This document shows, one piece after another, positions 26,271 to 34,890 of a stretch of 64,000 nt of DNA. Made by a program: the position numbers and the translations under genes. This stretch comes from JAUMWX01 sp023394215 (GTDB lineage Bacteria > Bacillota > Clostridia > Tissierellales > Peptoniphilaceae). The stretch lies in NCBI GenBank assembly GCA_050313995.1, contig JBNPMM010000001.1, one strand, 5' to 3'. The stretch's first letter is position 1, and the number at the start of each line of letters is the position of its first letter. The notes beneath the pieces are model-generated. The model was not told the origin of the DNA. It saw nothing but the letters and a program-made list of their open reading frames with translations, and did no database searches.

Positions 26271-26303
26271 TAGCAGCAAACAGAATTTTCTGAATTGCTG
26301 CTA
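26271..26303 (-). terminator. Terminator of the methylthioribose operon
   Basis: TAGCAGCAA and TTTGCTGCTA (minus strand) form the outer stem, with an inner TCAG/CTG hairpin, followed by TTTTTATTT. It lies 12 bases past the mutarotase stop. Confidence 0.9.
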
Positions 26304-26314
26304 AAATCATTAAC

Positions 26315-26755
26315 CTAATTTAGTCCCTTATGAAGAATAAAGCAACCGTAAGCCCCCTTTTCACCTGTTGAAACAGTAGCAAACGAAGACTTGGCCTCTA
26401 AATAAAAATCACTTCTCCTGATAGGTCTAATCTTTTCTTCTTTTATGTCCCCTTCAATTAAGCATTTAATAACTTCTTCATGCACAGGCAAGTATTGATC
26501 AACAACCTCACAATCATCGCTTACCATATACCGAATCGGAGCTTCACAAAAGTCTATATCCAAAGGCAATATTTTCACTATAGCATCAATAATCGTCTTG
26601 GCATCATGACCCTTTGCATAAACTACCCTCTTAGAATCGGTCATACTCTGAGCTGGATAATACTCATCAGCTATAACCAACCTGTCACCATGTCCCATCG
26701 AAGCTAAAATATATAATAAATCCGGACTGATAATATCAGGTATTCCTTTTAACAT
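26315..26755 (-). CDS. RbsD/FucU family sugar mutarotase
   Basis: A 146-residue protein of the RbsD/FucU family, which interconverts sugar anomers. It shows the family start MLKGIPDIISPDLLYILASMGHGDRLVIAD (in two parts, ending MGHGD with the catalytic histidine) and the C-terminal ATVSTGEKGAYGCFILHKG, where FucU has the tyrosine-containing active-site motif. FucU proteins act on fucose and related sugars. Here it is the last gene of an operon for methylthioribose or 5-deoxyribose use, so its natural substrate is probably that imported sugar, supplying the anomer the kinase accepts. That assignment is inferred from context. Confidence 0.88.
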   Translation of the reverse strand: MLKGIPDIISPDLLYILASMGHGDRLVIADEYYPAQSMTDSKRVVYAKGHDAKTIIDAIVKILPLDIDFCEAPIRYMVSDDCEVVDQYLPVHEEVIKCLIEGDIKEEKIRPIRRSDFYLEAKSSFATVSTGEKGAYGCFILHKGLN

Positions 26756-26763
26756 TTTACCTC

Positions 26764-27768
26764 CTATTTTTGCTTTCTGGTACTCTCCCTGACAATCAAT
26801 TCACCCATAATCTTAATTGTTACGTTCGGAGATTCCAAGCCGTTAATTCTTTTTATCAATTGATCCACCACATAGTAGGCAAGTGCCGATCTGGAGATTT
26901 TTATGGTAGTTAAAGCAGGTACCACCATCGAACTGTACAAAATATCATCCACTCCTATTATCGAAATATCTTCCGGTATCCTAATCCCATGTTCCTGCAA
27001 GACCCTTATAGTTGCTATTGCCAACGAATCAAAATTACATACCAAAGCATCAAATTTTGACCAATCAACTTTATCAAATAAATCATTCAACTCATTATAA
27101 GCTTCCATCAGTGTAGGAGTAACCTTGATGGGTTCCATAGGTTTAATACCTAAGGCGTGCATACTCTCTATATAACCTACATATCTCTCCGTTAAATTAT
27201 CTATTTCAAGATTGCTTTTGACATATCCGATCTTTCTACATCCCAACTCGTAAAGATAATTCACCGACTGGATAGATATCCTTCTATTATCCATCAACAC
27301 GCTGTCATACTCATCATTTCTCAAGCTGTTATCAAGTACAACCAAAGGAAGCTTAATCTCCTTTAAAAATGAATCCTTGCCGGTCAAATATTCGGTACCT
27401 AAAAATATCACCCCTGAAGGCATAGCGTTATTTATAGACTCAATCTCCCTATGAATTGTTTCAGGCTTAGCATTCACGATTTGCAAATCATATCGAAAAT
27501 TTCTGCATTGCTTTTGTATATGATCTATAATCGATGCTATAAAACCTTGGTTTTCATTAACAGCTTTTCCATGAGTCTTATATTTCAAAAAAACAATCGA
27601 ACCCTTTTCCTTTTTTTTCTTAGGTTTCTTTACCTTATAGTTATATTTTTCAATAATAGATTTAACATATAATCTTGTTTCTTCGCTAATATTACCCCTG
27701 TTATTTATTACGTTTGATACTGTAGCAGCTGAAACACCCGCTATTTCAGCTATTTCTCGAATTGTCAT
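26764..27768 (-). CDS. LacI family transcriptional regulator
   Basis: A 334-residue LacI-type repressor. The N-terminal helix-turn-helix is typical (IREIAEIAGVSAATVSNVI, then NRGNISEETR), followed by a basic hinge (KKPKKKKEKGS) and a periplasmic-binding-protein-like ligand domain ending in a dimer region (IIGVDDILYSSMVVPALTTIKIS). The unusual feature is the lysine-rich hinge. It lies inside the operon after mtnA (11-base gap) and before the mutarotase gene. It probably controls both the operon promoter and the divergent aldolase through the TTAGTAAACAAA boxes at 33.9-34.05 kb, with the sugar or its phosphate as inducer. Confidence 0.92.
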   Translation of the reverse strand: MTIREIAEIAGVSAATVSNVINNRGNISEETRLYVKSIIEKYNYKVKKPKKKKEKGSIVFLKYKTHGKAVNENQGFIASIIDHIQKQCRNFRYDLQIVNAKPETIHREIESINNAMPSGVIFLGTEYLTGKDSFLKEIKLPLVVLDNSLRNDEYDSVLMDNRRISIQSVNYLYELGCRKIGYVKSNLEIDNLTERYVGYIESMHALGIKPMEPIKVTPTLMEAYNELNDLFDKVDWSKFDALVCNFDSLAIATIRVLQEHGIRIPEDISIIGVDDILYSSMVVPALTTIKISRSALAYYVVDQLIKRINGLESPNVTIKIMGELIVRESTRKQK

Positions 27769-27779
27769 ACAATCACCTA

Positions 27780-28859
27780 CTATTTATTTTTTTTCAATCC
27801 CTCAAACAACGCTTTCAGACTCTCATTAAATGGCGGTCTTAATATTCCATGTTCAGTTATTATACCGGAAATCAACTCATTGTCTGTAAAATCAAAAGCA
27901 GGATTGTAAACCTTGACACCGTCAACAACCATCTTATCCTTATACCACATCTGAGTAACCTCATGTCCGGGTCTTTGTTCTATAGGGATATCTTCACCCT
28001 TTTCAATGCTCATATCTATTGTGGATGTCGGAGCCAATACATAAAAAGGAACATTGTAATATTTGGCAAGTATAGCCACTCCGGATGTACCTATCTTATT
28101 GCAGGCATCACCGTTTGCCGCTATTCTATCCGCTCCTACAAACACTATATCCACCCAACCGTTTTTCATTACCTGTGAAGCCATATTATCACATATTACG
28201 GTTGTGTCAATACCATCAGCATATAATTCAAAAGATGACAATCTCGCTCCTTGCAATAAAGGTCTTGTTTCATCTGTAAAAACTTTGAAATTCATACCCC
28301 TTTCTCTACCCAAATGCATAGGGCCAAGTGCAGTCCCGTACTTAACTGTTGCCAATTGTCCGGCGTTACAATGAGTTAAAATACTGCTTCCGTCTTTTAT
28401 CAAAGTTAGACCGTATTCTGCAATAGATTTACACATTCTTATATCTTCTTCTCTTATTTCCAAAGATTCAGCCTTCAATAAGTCTTTAAGCTCTCTTACG
28501 CTTAAACTGCTGTTATCGTCTAAAACCTTCTCCATCCTGTTAAGGGCCCAAAATAAATTTACGGCTGTAGGCCTTGAACTTGCTAAATATTCTTTTTGTT
28601 TCTTGGCCTCCTCAATAAACTTTGAAGTGTCATCCGTCATTATCCTTTCACATACAACATATAAACCTATGGCTGCTGATACGCCGATTGCCGGAGCCCC
28701 TCTTACTCTTAAAACATTAATAGCTTCCCATATATCTTCAGCCTTAGTCAAATGCAGCATCTCAACTATATTCGGAAGTTTAGTCTGATCTATTATTACT
28801 AAGGATTTTTCCTGATCATCATAATTTACAGTATCATAAGCCAATATATTCTTATCCAT
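27780..28859 (-). CDS. mtnA: S-methyl-5-thioribose-1-phosphate isomerase
   Basis: A 359-residue aldose-ketose isomerase converting 5-methylthioribose-1-phosphate (or 5-deoxyribose-1-phosphate) to the ribulose form. It belongs to the eIF2B-like fold: LRVRGAPAIGVSAAIGLY, catalytic cysteine in THCNAGQLATVKYGTALG, RPLLQGARLS, and catalytic aspartate in FVGADRIAANGDACNKIGT, with APTSTID near the end. The ATG at 28859 has AGGAGG four bases before it; a start 36 bases upstream would lie within mtnK. It follows mtnK by eight bases. Without dehydratase or enolase genes nearby, the product is more likely cleaved by the aldolase than routed to methionine. Confidence 0.95.
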   Translation of the reverse strand: MDKNILAYDTVNYDDQEKSLVIIDQTKLPNIVEMLHLTKAEDIWEAINVLRVRGAPAIGVSAAIGLYVVCERIMTDDTSKFIEEAKKQKEYLASSRPTAVNLFWALNRMEKVLDDNSSLSVRELKDLLKAESLEIREEDIRMCKSIAEYGLTLIKDGSSILTHCNAGQLATVKYGTALGPMHLGRERGMNFKVFTDETRPLLQGARLSSFELYADGIDTTVICDNMASQVMKNGWVDIVFVGADRIAANGDACNKIGTSGVAILAKYYNVPFYVLAPTSTIDMSIEKGEDIPIEQRPGHEVTQMWYKDKMVVDGVKVYNPAFDFTDNELISGIITEHGILRPPFNESLKALFEGLKKNK

Positions 28860-28867
28860 TTTTCCTC

Positions 28868-30073
28868 CTATGCATTTTGAACAGCCCTTTTCCAAACATC
28901 TAAAAATTCTTTACCGTTTCTAATCATCTCACTGTTCATTATATAATCCTTACCTGCCAACAAACAAATCTTTTGAGCTCTCACTCTTTGAGCCTTTTCT
29001 AAAAGTGTTACATCTTTTACTTTAGCCATACCTATTGTTCTTCTATGAAGTTCAGTACCCGTATAGCCCGCAGTATCTTTTATTATCTGACTGACATACC
29101 ACTCAGCAAATCCCTCTGTCTTAGCCATATGATCTGTGGCATTTTCCTTAATGTATTTATCAGCCTTCTCAATAAATAAGTCTATACTTTGGGAAATAGA
29201 ATTTTCCACCCATTCACAAAATTCCCTGTTACCCTTGGCATCCCCGTTACACCAAGCGAACTCCAAGTTGGCAATTACATTACCCAAGTCATATCCGATC
29301 GGTCCGAAAAAGGCAAATTCAGGGTCAAACACTTTAGTGTCTTCAGGTTTAATAAATATTGAACCCGTATGCAAATCCCCATGGATCAAGGCTTGAGAAT
29401 TATTCATAAAATTAAATTTCAACTTTGCAACTTCCAAAGACAATTTTTTGTCCCCATAAAGTTCCTTTTCTACAAATGCCTTATTTTCTTCATCAAATGA
29501 ATTTCTCCCGTTTATATCATTATAGGGTTCGGTAAGAACTAAATCTTCTGTAATTTCACACAAATCAGGATTGATAAAACTTTTAACAAGTTCCTTTTTC
29601 TCACTGTGATTCATAACTACATCCGTAGTTGATAGTTGAGTTTTTACAATAAAATCAGTGATATGATCTGCAAACAGCGGAAATACTTCGTTGTCCAACA
29701 TAGCTGTTCTCATCATTTTATAACCTGTCAAATCCTCCATAATACACGCACACATGGTTGTATCATAGAAATATACTTCCGGAACTTTGCCCGGAGCCTG
29801 CTTATGTTGGATCAATAAAATTTCCGACTCAATTCTGTTTCTGTCTGTTGATGCCGTCATAGAACTGTCTATTCTCAAAGATGCTCCGGCATGCTTTACG
29901 ATAAGGGACTTACCGCTCATCTCATCTACAACTCTGAACACATAATTTAAGTTTCCGTCCCCTATTTCATTCACAACCAATTTAGCATCTTTTTCAAAAA
30001 AATCCGTCTTTTCCTTTACAAATTCTTCTATATCTTCAACTTTCATCAAAAAATATTCATCAAATCTACTCAT
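28868..30073 (-). CDS. mtnK: 5-methylthioribose kinase
   Basis: A 401-residue kinase that phosphorylates 5-methylthioribose at C1 with ATP. It has the aminoglycoside-phosphotransferase-like fold: N-lobe with VNEIGDGNLNYVFRVV and a lysine in SLIVKHAG, catalytic loop IHGDLHTGSIFI, metal-binding DPEFAFFGPIGYDLGNVIANL in two steps (DPEFAFFGP, DLGN), and the terminal DYIMNSEMIRNGKEFL. Length is normal. It sits between the ABC permease and mtnA. The same enzyme acts on 5-deoxyribose in the DHAP shunt described for E. coli strains, so either sugar could be the substrate here. Confidence 0.95.
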   Translation of the reverse strand: MSRFDEYFLMKVEDIEEFVKEKTDFFEKDAKLVVNEIGDGNLNYVFRVVDEMSGKSLIVKHAGASLRIDSSMTASTDRNRIESEILLIQHKQAPGKVPEVYFYDTTMCACIMEDLTGYKMMRTAMLDNEVFPLFADHITDFIVKTQLSTTDVVMNHSEKKELVKSFINPDLCEITEDLVLTEPYNDINGRNSFDEENKAFVEKELYGDKKLSLEVAKLKFNFMNNSQALIHGDLHTGSIFIKPEDTKVFDPEFAFFGPIGYDLGNVIANLEFAWCNGDAKGNREFCEWVENSISQSIDLFIEKADKYIKENATDHMAKTEGFAEWYVSQIIKDTAGYTGTELHRRTIGMAKVKDVTLLEKAQRVRAQKICLLAGKDYIMNSEMIRNGKEFLDVWKRAVQNA

Positions 30074-30083
30074 AATATACCTC

Positions 30084-31088
30084 CTATTTCTTCTTAGAAT
30101 AATTCAAAGCTAAAGCTATAGCCAAGATTACGCCCTTAAATATATTTACTGCATAATATGGTACTGAAGCCATTATAAGCCCATTTTCCAATACCCCTAT
30201 CAAAAAGGCTCCCGCCAAAGTTCCCAAAGCATTGGGCTTTCCTATACCCGCAACGGAAATACCTATATTTGCAGCCGCTACAGAACCCATTAAATAAATA
30301 GCACCTGAATTAATTTGAGCATTACCCACTCTGGCACCGATTAAAATACCTCCTATAGCAGCACAAACTGTTGCAAAAATATATGCCAAAGCCCTATATT
30401 TTTTTACATTTATCCCTGACAGTTCCGCAGCCAAAGGATTGTCGCCGACTGCATACATATATCTACCGTGCTTGGTAAAGGTTAAAAATATAAAAGCTAA
30501 TATAACAATAACTATCATTATAACAATTATCCAAGGAGCCTGACCCAACGTCCTTATAAACTCCGGAACCTTACCGACCGCAATTTCTCCCGACTTTCTT
30601 ACCATGTTCTCATTTATAGCCCCGCCACCTGCATAGGTCATGGCAATACCTTCAAACATAAACATAGTGGCTAATGTAGCCAACATATCCGGTATATTCA
30701 ACCTTACTATTAGGAAAATATTAATCAAAGCTACCACTAAACTTATTATTATACTTATCAAAATGGCCAATAGAGTAAATCCTACCGTAGTTCCCATTTC
30801 ATACCATACAAAGAATGTCATACATAGAGTGTTGGAAAGTGTAGCCGCCGATCCGACCGAAAGATCCATACCGTTTACTGTAAGAGACATAGTCATACCG
30901 ATTGAAATTATAGTAACAATACTTACCGCCCTTAATATTGTAATAAGATTTTGATGAGTTCTGAATGTAGGCATAGCCACAGAAAAACCTATAATCATAA
31001 AAGCGATTGTAAGTAGGATTCCCCATTTTGTAATAAAATCACCTATCGAAAATTTATCTTTTTTCTCTGTTTTATTTTTTTCAGACAT
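30084..31088 (-). CDS. ABC transporter permease, ribose-type (RbsC family)
   Basis: A 334-residue permease with eight to ten membrane helices. The family hallmark is present as ISIGMTMSLTVNGMDLSVGSAATLSN near the first third and AGGGAINENMVRKSG-type segments in the middle, ending in NALGTLAGAFLIGVLENGLIM. The ATG at 31088 is chosen because AGGAGG lies eight bases upstream; an in-frame start 42 bases earlier would lie in the ATPase gene. It would form the membrane channel of the importer with the neighbouring ATPase and binding protein. Ribose-family permeases carry ribose-like sugars, in keeping with methylthioribose or 5-deoxyribose. Confidence 0.93.
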   Translation of the reverse strand: MSEKNKTEKKDKFSIGDFITKWGILLTIAFMIIGFSVAMPTFRTHQNLITILRAVSIVTIISIGMTMSLTVNGMDLSVGSAATLSNTLCMTFFVWYEMGTTVGFTLLAILISIIISLVVALINIFLIVRLNIPDMLATLATMFMFEGIAMTYAGGGAINENMVRKSGEIAVGKVPEFIRTLGQAPWIIVIMIVIVILAFIFLTFTKHGRYMYAVGDNPLAAELSGINVKKYRALAYIFATVCAAIGGILIGARVGNAQINSGAIYLMGSVAAANIGISVAGIGKPNALGTLAGAFLIGVLENGLIMASVPYYAVNIFKGVILAIALALNYSKKK

Positions 31089-31089
31089 A

Positions 31090-32613
31090 TTAATGTCCTC
31101 CTGTTGAATAATATAAAAGTTCTTTTTCATTTGTTTCGGATGTTTTTAATTCCTTAACAATTTGCCCGTCAAACATTACCAATACCCTATCGGTAAGGGC
31201 TAATATCTCGGAAAACTCACATGTTGCATAGATTATTCCTTTACCTTGTTTAGCCAGGTCGTCTATAAGCTTATATATATCGCTCTTAGCGCCTATATCA
31301 ACACCCTTTGTAGGCTCATCAAATATATATACCTTAGCCTGTGATTCAATCCATTTACCTATTACTACCTTTTGTTGATTTCCTCCGGATAACAACTCTA
31401 CCTTCTGATTAGGGGAAGGTGTCTTTATCCCAAGAGAACCGATAACCTTTTTTGTTGTTCCTAATTGTTTTTCCTTGGATACAAACCCGAATCTATTTAA
31501 AAACTTATCAAGTACCGAAAGTGTAATATTTGAATATACAGGATCCTTGACAAGAACTCCTTCTTTTCTTCTTTCTTCAGGAACTAAGGCAAACCCGTTT
31601 TTAACCGCTCGAGTTGGAGTTTTTTGCTTTATTTCCTTGCCGTCAAGTATGAATTTATCATGACTTGTATCATATACTCCAAACAAGGCCTTGCACAACT
31701 CGGTTTTTCCTCCACCGACTAACCCTGCTATTCCAAGAATTTCACCCTTTTTTAATTCAAAGGAAACATTCTTTACCCTGGAGTCTTTTTCACTTAAGTT
31801 TTCTACGGTCAATATCGTTTCACCGACCGAACCCGCTTTTCTATCAAAGAGAACAACCGTCTTATCCCCCAACATATGTTCAACTATATGTCTTACAGTC
31901 AAATCCTTATCTATTACTTGCTCGTGTACAACCCTGCCTTCTCTCATAATTGTTATATAATCACAGATTTCAAACAATTCCTGAAGTCTATGTGAAATAA
32001 ATACAACCCCTACACCCTTGTCTTTCACAAGACTTCTTACAATTGAGAATAATTTTTCCGTCTCAGAATTTGAAAGTGGAGCTGTTGGTTCATCAAGCAA
32101 CAAAAACTTACAGTCTTCTAAAACCGCCTTAGCTATCAACACCATTTGTTTTTCTGCTAAAGTAAGTTCATCAACTCTTTTATTAACATTAATATCTATA
32201 TCCAAATCCTTCAGCTGCTTTCTCGCCACAGAATATACTTGAGTCCAATTTACAATTTGTCTTTTCCCCATTTGATTTACAAGTTTATTCATATAAATAT
32301 TTTCTGCAACGGTCAAGCTCGGTACCAAAGCTGTATCCACCTCTTGATATACAGTTTGAACACCAAAACCGAAAGCATCTCTCGGCGATCTGATTTCAAT
32401 GCCCTCACCGTTTAAAAATATCTCTCCGTCATAGTTTGAGTTAACACCGGAAATAACTTTCATAAGTGTGGATTTTCCCGCTCCGTTCGCCCCTATCAAA
32501 GCATATATATGACCGCTTTGGATTTCAAAATCAACATGATTCAAAGCCTTAACTCCGGGAAAACTGACAGAAATATTTTTCAGACTTAACGTGTTTATGT
32601 CATTTTTACTCAT
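31090..32613 (-). CDS. ABC transporter ATPase, ribose-type (RbsA family)
   Basis: A 507-residue protein with two ATPase domains in tandem, as in RbsA/MglA. The first has Walker A GANGAGKST, signature LTLAEKQM and Walker B FLLLDEPTAPL; the second has GLVGGGKTEL in place of a standard P-loop (normal for this family), LSGGNQQKVVIGKW and VYIFDEPTKGVDIGAK. It energises sugar uptake together with the permease that starts one base after its stop codon. A stem-loop separates it from the binding-protein gene upstream, a usual device for making more binding protein than transporter. Confidence 0.95.
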   Translation of the reverse strand: MSKNDINTLSLKNISVSFPGVKALNHVDFEIQSGHIYALIGANGAGKSTLMKVISGVNSNYDGEIFLNGEGIEIRSPRDAFGFGVQTVYQEVDTALVPSLTVAENIYMNKLVNQMGKRQIVNWTQVYSVARKQLKDLDIDINVNKRVDELTLAEKQMVLIAKAVLEDCKFLLLDEPTAPLSNSETEKLFSIVRSLVKDKGVGVVFISHRLQELFEICDYITIMREGRVVHEQVIDKDLTVRHIVEHMLGDKTVVLFDRKAGSVGETILTVENLSEKDSRVKNVSFELKKGEILGIAGLVGGGKTELCKALFGVYDTSHDKFILDGKEIKQKTPTRAVKNGFALVPEERRKEGVLVKDPVYSNITLSVLDKFLNRFGFVSKEKQLGTTKKVIGSLGIKTPSPNQKVELLSGGNQQKVVIGKWIESQAKVYIFDEPTKGVDIGAKSDIYKLIDDLAKQGKGIIYATCEFSEILALTDRVLVMFDGQIVKELKTSETNEKELLYYSTGGH

Positions 32614-32635
32614 AATTCATCCCTCACACTTATAT

Positions 32636-32671
32636 AAATGAAACGCTGATATTTCTATCAGCATTTCATTT
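32636..32671 (-). terminator. Intra-operon stem-loop after the binding-protein gene
   Basis: AAATGAAA-CGCTGATA pairs with TATCAGCA-TTTCATTT (16-bp stem, one mismatch, four-base loop). It has no T-run and lies between binding protein and ATPase genes, so it more likely protects the upstream message from 3' decay or attenuates than fully terminates. Confidence 0.7.
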
Positions 32672-32695
32672 ACATAATATTCTTAATCCATTTTC

Positions 32696-33841
32696 TTACT
32701 TGCTTGTTTCGGATTTTATACTCTTCATCCAATCATATCCGTCAAAAATACCTTTTTCCAAGCCCCAGCCTTCTACTACGGTTTGGATATTTGTCATATT
32801 AATTTTATCATTCAACACATCAGTCTTTACCAATTGAGCTGGTAAATTAAATGTATCAGGAGTTTTTTCTCCAGCAAACTTAGCCGCCAATATTCTCATA
32901 TCTGCAATACCTATCAATTTAGGGTCTACAGCGGCAGTTGATCTCCAAACGTCTTTGTTAGCCAACATCAAATTAATATCATCGTTTGATACGTCAATAG
33001 AAAATATCTTTATATCTTTTCTTCCTGCATCATTCAAAGCTTGCAAACATCCTTTAGCAAGTTCATCATATGACCCCCAAATAGCATCCACTTTACCTTC
33101 AGGATATTTCGGCAAAATAGCTGCCAAAGCTTCTTGAGTACCACCTCTTGCATCAGAAGCGTTTACCGGTCCTACCAATTCCACTTCTTGAATCTTTCCT
33201 TCTTTTACATATTGATCATATATAACTTGTCTTTTATCAAGCGGAGGTATGTCAGGGCCCATCCATGCTCTTATAACCTTAACAGGCTTCTTATCAGGAT
33301 TTCCTTCAACCAAGGAATCCAAAGAAAGTTTTGCTAAATCCGGATCTTCTTGAGCTGTACTGGTCACACCTTCCAAAATCGGCTTAGTAGTGTCTCCACC
33401 CGGATAAGGAACTGAGTCGAAAGTAACAACCTTCATACCCTTATCTACAGCCGGTTTTAATGAATCATAGCAGTAACCTGCTTCAGCATGAGATACTATC
33501 AACCCATCATAATCTTTTTGAATTACTTGAGCTATTGTTTCTTGAGCCTTTGCATTATCGCCGTCAGTAACAAAGGTGTCAACTTCAAATCCCAAAGCCT
33601 TACCTTCACTTACACATCCGTCTAAAAATTGTTGAGTATGGTCTCCTGCAGCCAAATTTCTAACAACAGCTACCTTAATCTTGCCGTCTTTCATTTGTTC
33701 AGGCATTTTTTCTTTCAATATTTCAACAACTTTTTCAGAACCCTTACCGTCTCCATTGCTGGCATCTTTTTTATTGCCACAACCTGCAACCATAATAGCA
33801 ACTAAACATAATGCTATTACCACTCTAAAATGTTTTTTCAT
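32696..33841 (-). CDS. Sugar-binding lipoprotein of the ribose-type ABC importer
   Basis: A 381-residue lipoprotein: signal peptide MKKHFRVVIALCLVAIMVAG with lipobox VAGC (Cys21), then a Ser/Lys/Asp linker and a type I periplasmic-binding fold (KIKVAVVRNLAAGDHTQQFLDG, DGLIVSHAEAGYCYDSLKPAVDKGMKVV-like strand-helix units, VDAIWGSYDELAKGCLQALNDAGR). It would capture the sugar outside the cell for the ATPase and permease encoded next. First gene of the seven-gene operon, with AGGAGG before the ATG and a strong promoter upstream. The ligand, methylthioribose or 5-deoxyribose, is inferred from mtnK and mtnA in the same operon. Confidence 0.92.
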   Translation of the reverse strand: MKKHFRVVIALCLVAIMVAGCGNKKDASNGDGKGSEKVVEILKEKMPEQMKDGKIKVAVVRNLAAGDHTQQFLDGCVSEGKALGFEVDTFVTDGDNAKAQETIAQVIQKDYDGLIVSHAEAGYCYDSLKPAVDKGMKVVTFDSVPYPGGDTTKPILEGVTSTAQEDPDLAKLSLDSLVEGNPDKKPVKVIRAWMGPDIPPLDKRQVIYDQYVKEGKIQEVELVGPVNASDARGGTQEALAAILPKYPEGKVDAIWGSYDELAKGCLQALNDAGRKDIKIFSIDVSNDDINLMLANKDVWRSTAAVDPKLIGIADMRILAAKFAGEKTPDTFNLPAQLVKTDVLNDKINMTNIQTVVEGWGLEKGIFDGYDWMKSIKSETSK

Positions 33842-33864
33842 TCTTTCCTCCTAAATAATAAATT

Positions 33865-33885
33865 TTAGTAAACAAAGTAAACAAA
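33865..33885. promoter_or_regulatory. Repeated TAGTAAACAAA box, candidate LacI-family operator
   Basis: TTAGTAAACAAA is followed directly by GTAAACAAA. The site lies 25-45 bases downstream of the operon -10 element, inside the leader, where a bound repressor would block transcription. The same box occurs twice near the divergent gene. Confidence 0.55.
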
Positions 33886-33909
33886 TTTATGTATGATTAC
33901 GTTATCCCA

Positions 33910-33938
33910 ATAATATCAAAGCTCTTATAATATGTCAA
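33910..33938 (-). promoter_or_regulatory. Promoter of the methylthioribose operon
   Basis: Minus strand TTGACA (33933-33938), 17 bases, TATTAT (33910-33915): close to consensus for the housekeeping sigma factor. It lies about 70 bases before the binding-protein start. Confidence 0.88.
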
Positions 33939-34026
33939 TACAATATTTTAACTTTAAAGTAACTTAAATTAATCCCATAATTTACATATCTTATTTTATT
34001 AGCTATAATTTTAACCTTAAATAATT

Positions 34027-34050
34027 TTAGTAAACAAATTAGTAAACAAA
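34027..34050. promoter_or_regulatory. Perfect tandem TTAGTAAACAAA repeat upstream of the aldolase
   Basis: Two exact copies of the 12-mer (34027-34038 and 34039-34050) lie 20 bases upstream of the aldolase -35. With the copies at 33865-33885 they bracket both promoters. Spacing and shared sequence suggest one regulator, probably the operon's LacI protein. Confidence 0.55.
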
Positions 34051-34069
34051 TAAAATGAAATCATTTTAC

Positions 34070-34098
34070 TTTACAAAAATCCTAATTTAATGTAAGAT
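34070..34098 (+). promoter_or_regulatory. Promoter of the FucA-like aldolase
   Basis: TTTACA (34070-34075), 17 bases, TAAGAT (34093-34098), then AGGAGG at 34118-34123 and ATG at 34129. Confidence 0.7.
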
Positions 34099-34128
34099 TA
34101 TTTAAATGAAATTTTTTAGGAGGATATT

Positions 34129-34770
34129 ATGTTGCTGAAATCTGAAAGAGAAAAAATAGTTATTTATTGTAGAAAACTTATAGAAACAGGCCTAACTAAG
34201 GGTACCGGAGGTAACATATCCATAGTTGACAGAGAACACGGTTATATAGCTATCAGCAGCTCCGGCCAAGATTACTATGAAATGGAAGCCTCCGATGTAG
34301 CCGTTATAGACTTTGAAGGAAATATAATTGAAGGAAATAGAAAACCGTCAAGTGAATATCAAATGCATACCATGATCTACAAAAATTTTCCTCAAGCTTC
34401 CTCTGTTGTACATTGCCACTCCGTTTACGCCACATCCCTATCAATACTAAGAGAAGATCTTCCCGCATCCAACTACCTTTTAGCTTCAGGCGGCGGAAAT
34501 AATGTAAGATGTTCAAAATACGCATCTTTCGGAAGCAAAGAAATAGGGCTCGCCTGCGTCGAAGCATTAAAAGACAGAAAAGCCTGCTTATTGGCCAATC
34601 ACGGACAAATAACCTATGCGGAAAGTATAGAAAAAGCCTTCAGTATAGCAAGCACCATAGAAGAATGCGCCATGACATATATGATTGCAAGATCCGTGGG
34701 AAAACCCGTAATATTGGATGACAAGGAAATGGAATTTATGGTCGAAAAATTCAAAGGGTACGGCAGGTAA
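34129..34770 (+). CDS. FucA-like class II aldolase, probable 5-deoxyribulose/methylthioribulose-1-phosphate aldolase
   Basis: A 213-residue zinc aldolase of the L-fuculose-1-phosphate aldolase family. Visible motifs: GTGGNIS (phosphate site), KPSSEYQMH with the catalytic glutamate, HCHSVYATSLSIL with two zinc histidines, GGGNNVRCSKYASFGSKE and LLANHGQI with the third histidine. It resembles FucA far more than MtnB, the dehydratase of methionine salvage, which shares the fold. Divergent from the operon holding mtnK and mtnA, it completes the DHAP shunt: the ketose-1-phosphate is split into dihydroxyacetone phosphate and acetaldehyde or methylthioacetaldehyde. Fuculose phosphate is the alternative, but no fucose genes are present. 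Confidence 0.85.
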   Translation: MLLKSEREKIVIYCRKLIETGLTKGTGGNISIVDREHGYIAISSSGQDYYEMEASDVAVIDFEGNIIEGNRKPSSEYQMHTMIYKNFPQASSVVHCHSVYATSLSILREDLPASNYLLASGGGNNVRCSKYASFGSKEIGLACVEALKDRKACLLANHGQITYAESIEKAFSIASTIEECAMTYMIARSVGKPVILDDKEMEFMVEKFKGYGR

Positions 34771-34836
34771 AATTATCCTCTTTTGATGATCAAATTATAA
34801 AAATACAAAATTCAATAAAAAACTTATCACATTAAA

Positions 34837-34867
34837 AGACGGCTTACTTTTTACAAGTTCGCCGTCT
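34837..34867. terminator. Hairpin between aldolase and ABC genes, probably bidirectional
   Basis: AGACGGC pairs with GCCGTCT (7 bp, 17-base loop). The convergent genes end 67 bases before and 24 bases after it; a T-rich tail on plus (CATTTACTATT) and AAT-rich on minus are weak. Confidence 0.65.
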
Positions 34868-34890
34868 CATTTACTATTATATTACAAAAT

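Noticed and set aside
34304..34567. Minus-strand frame within the aldolase gene
   Set aside because: The plus-strand frame has all catalytic residues of the aldolase and a good promoter; the antisense frame has basic low-complexity composition.
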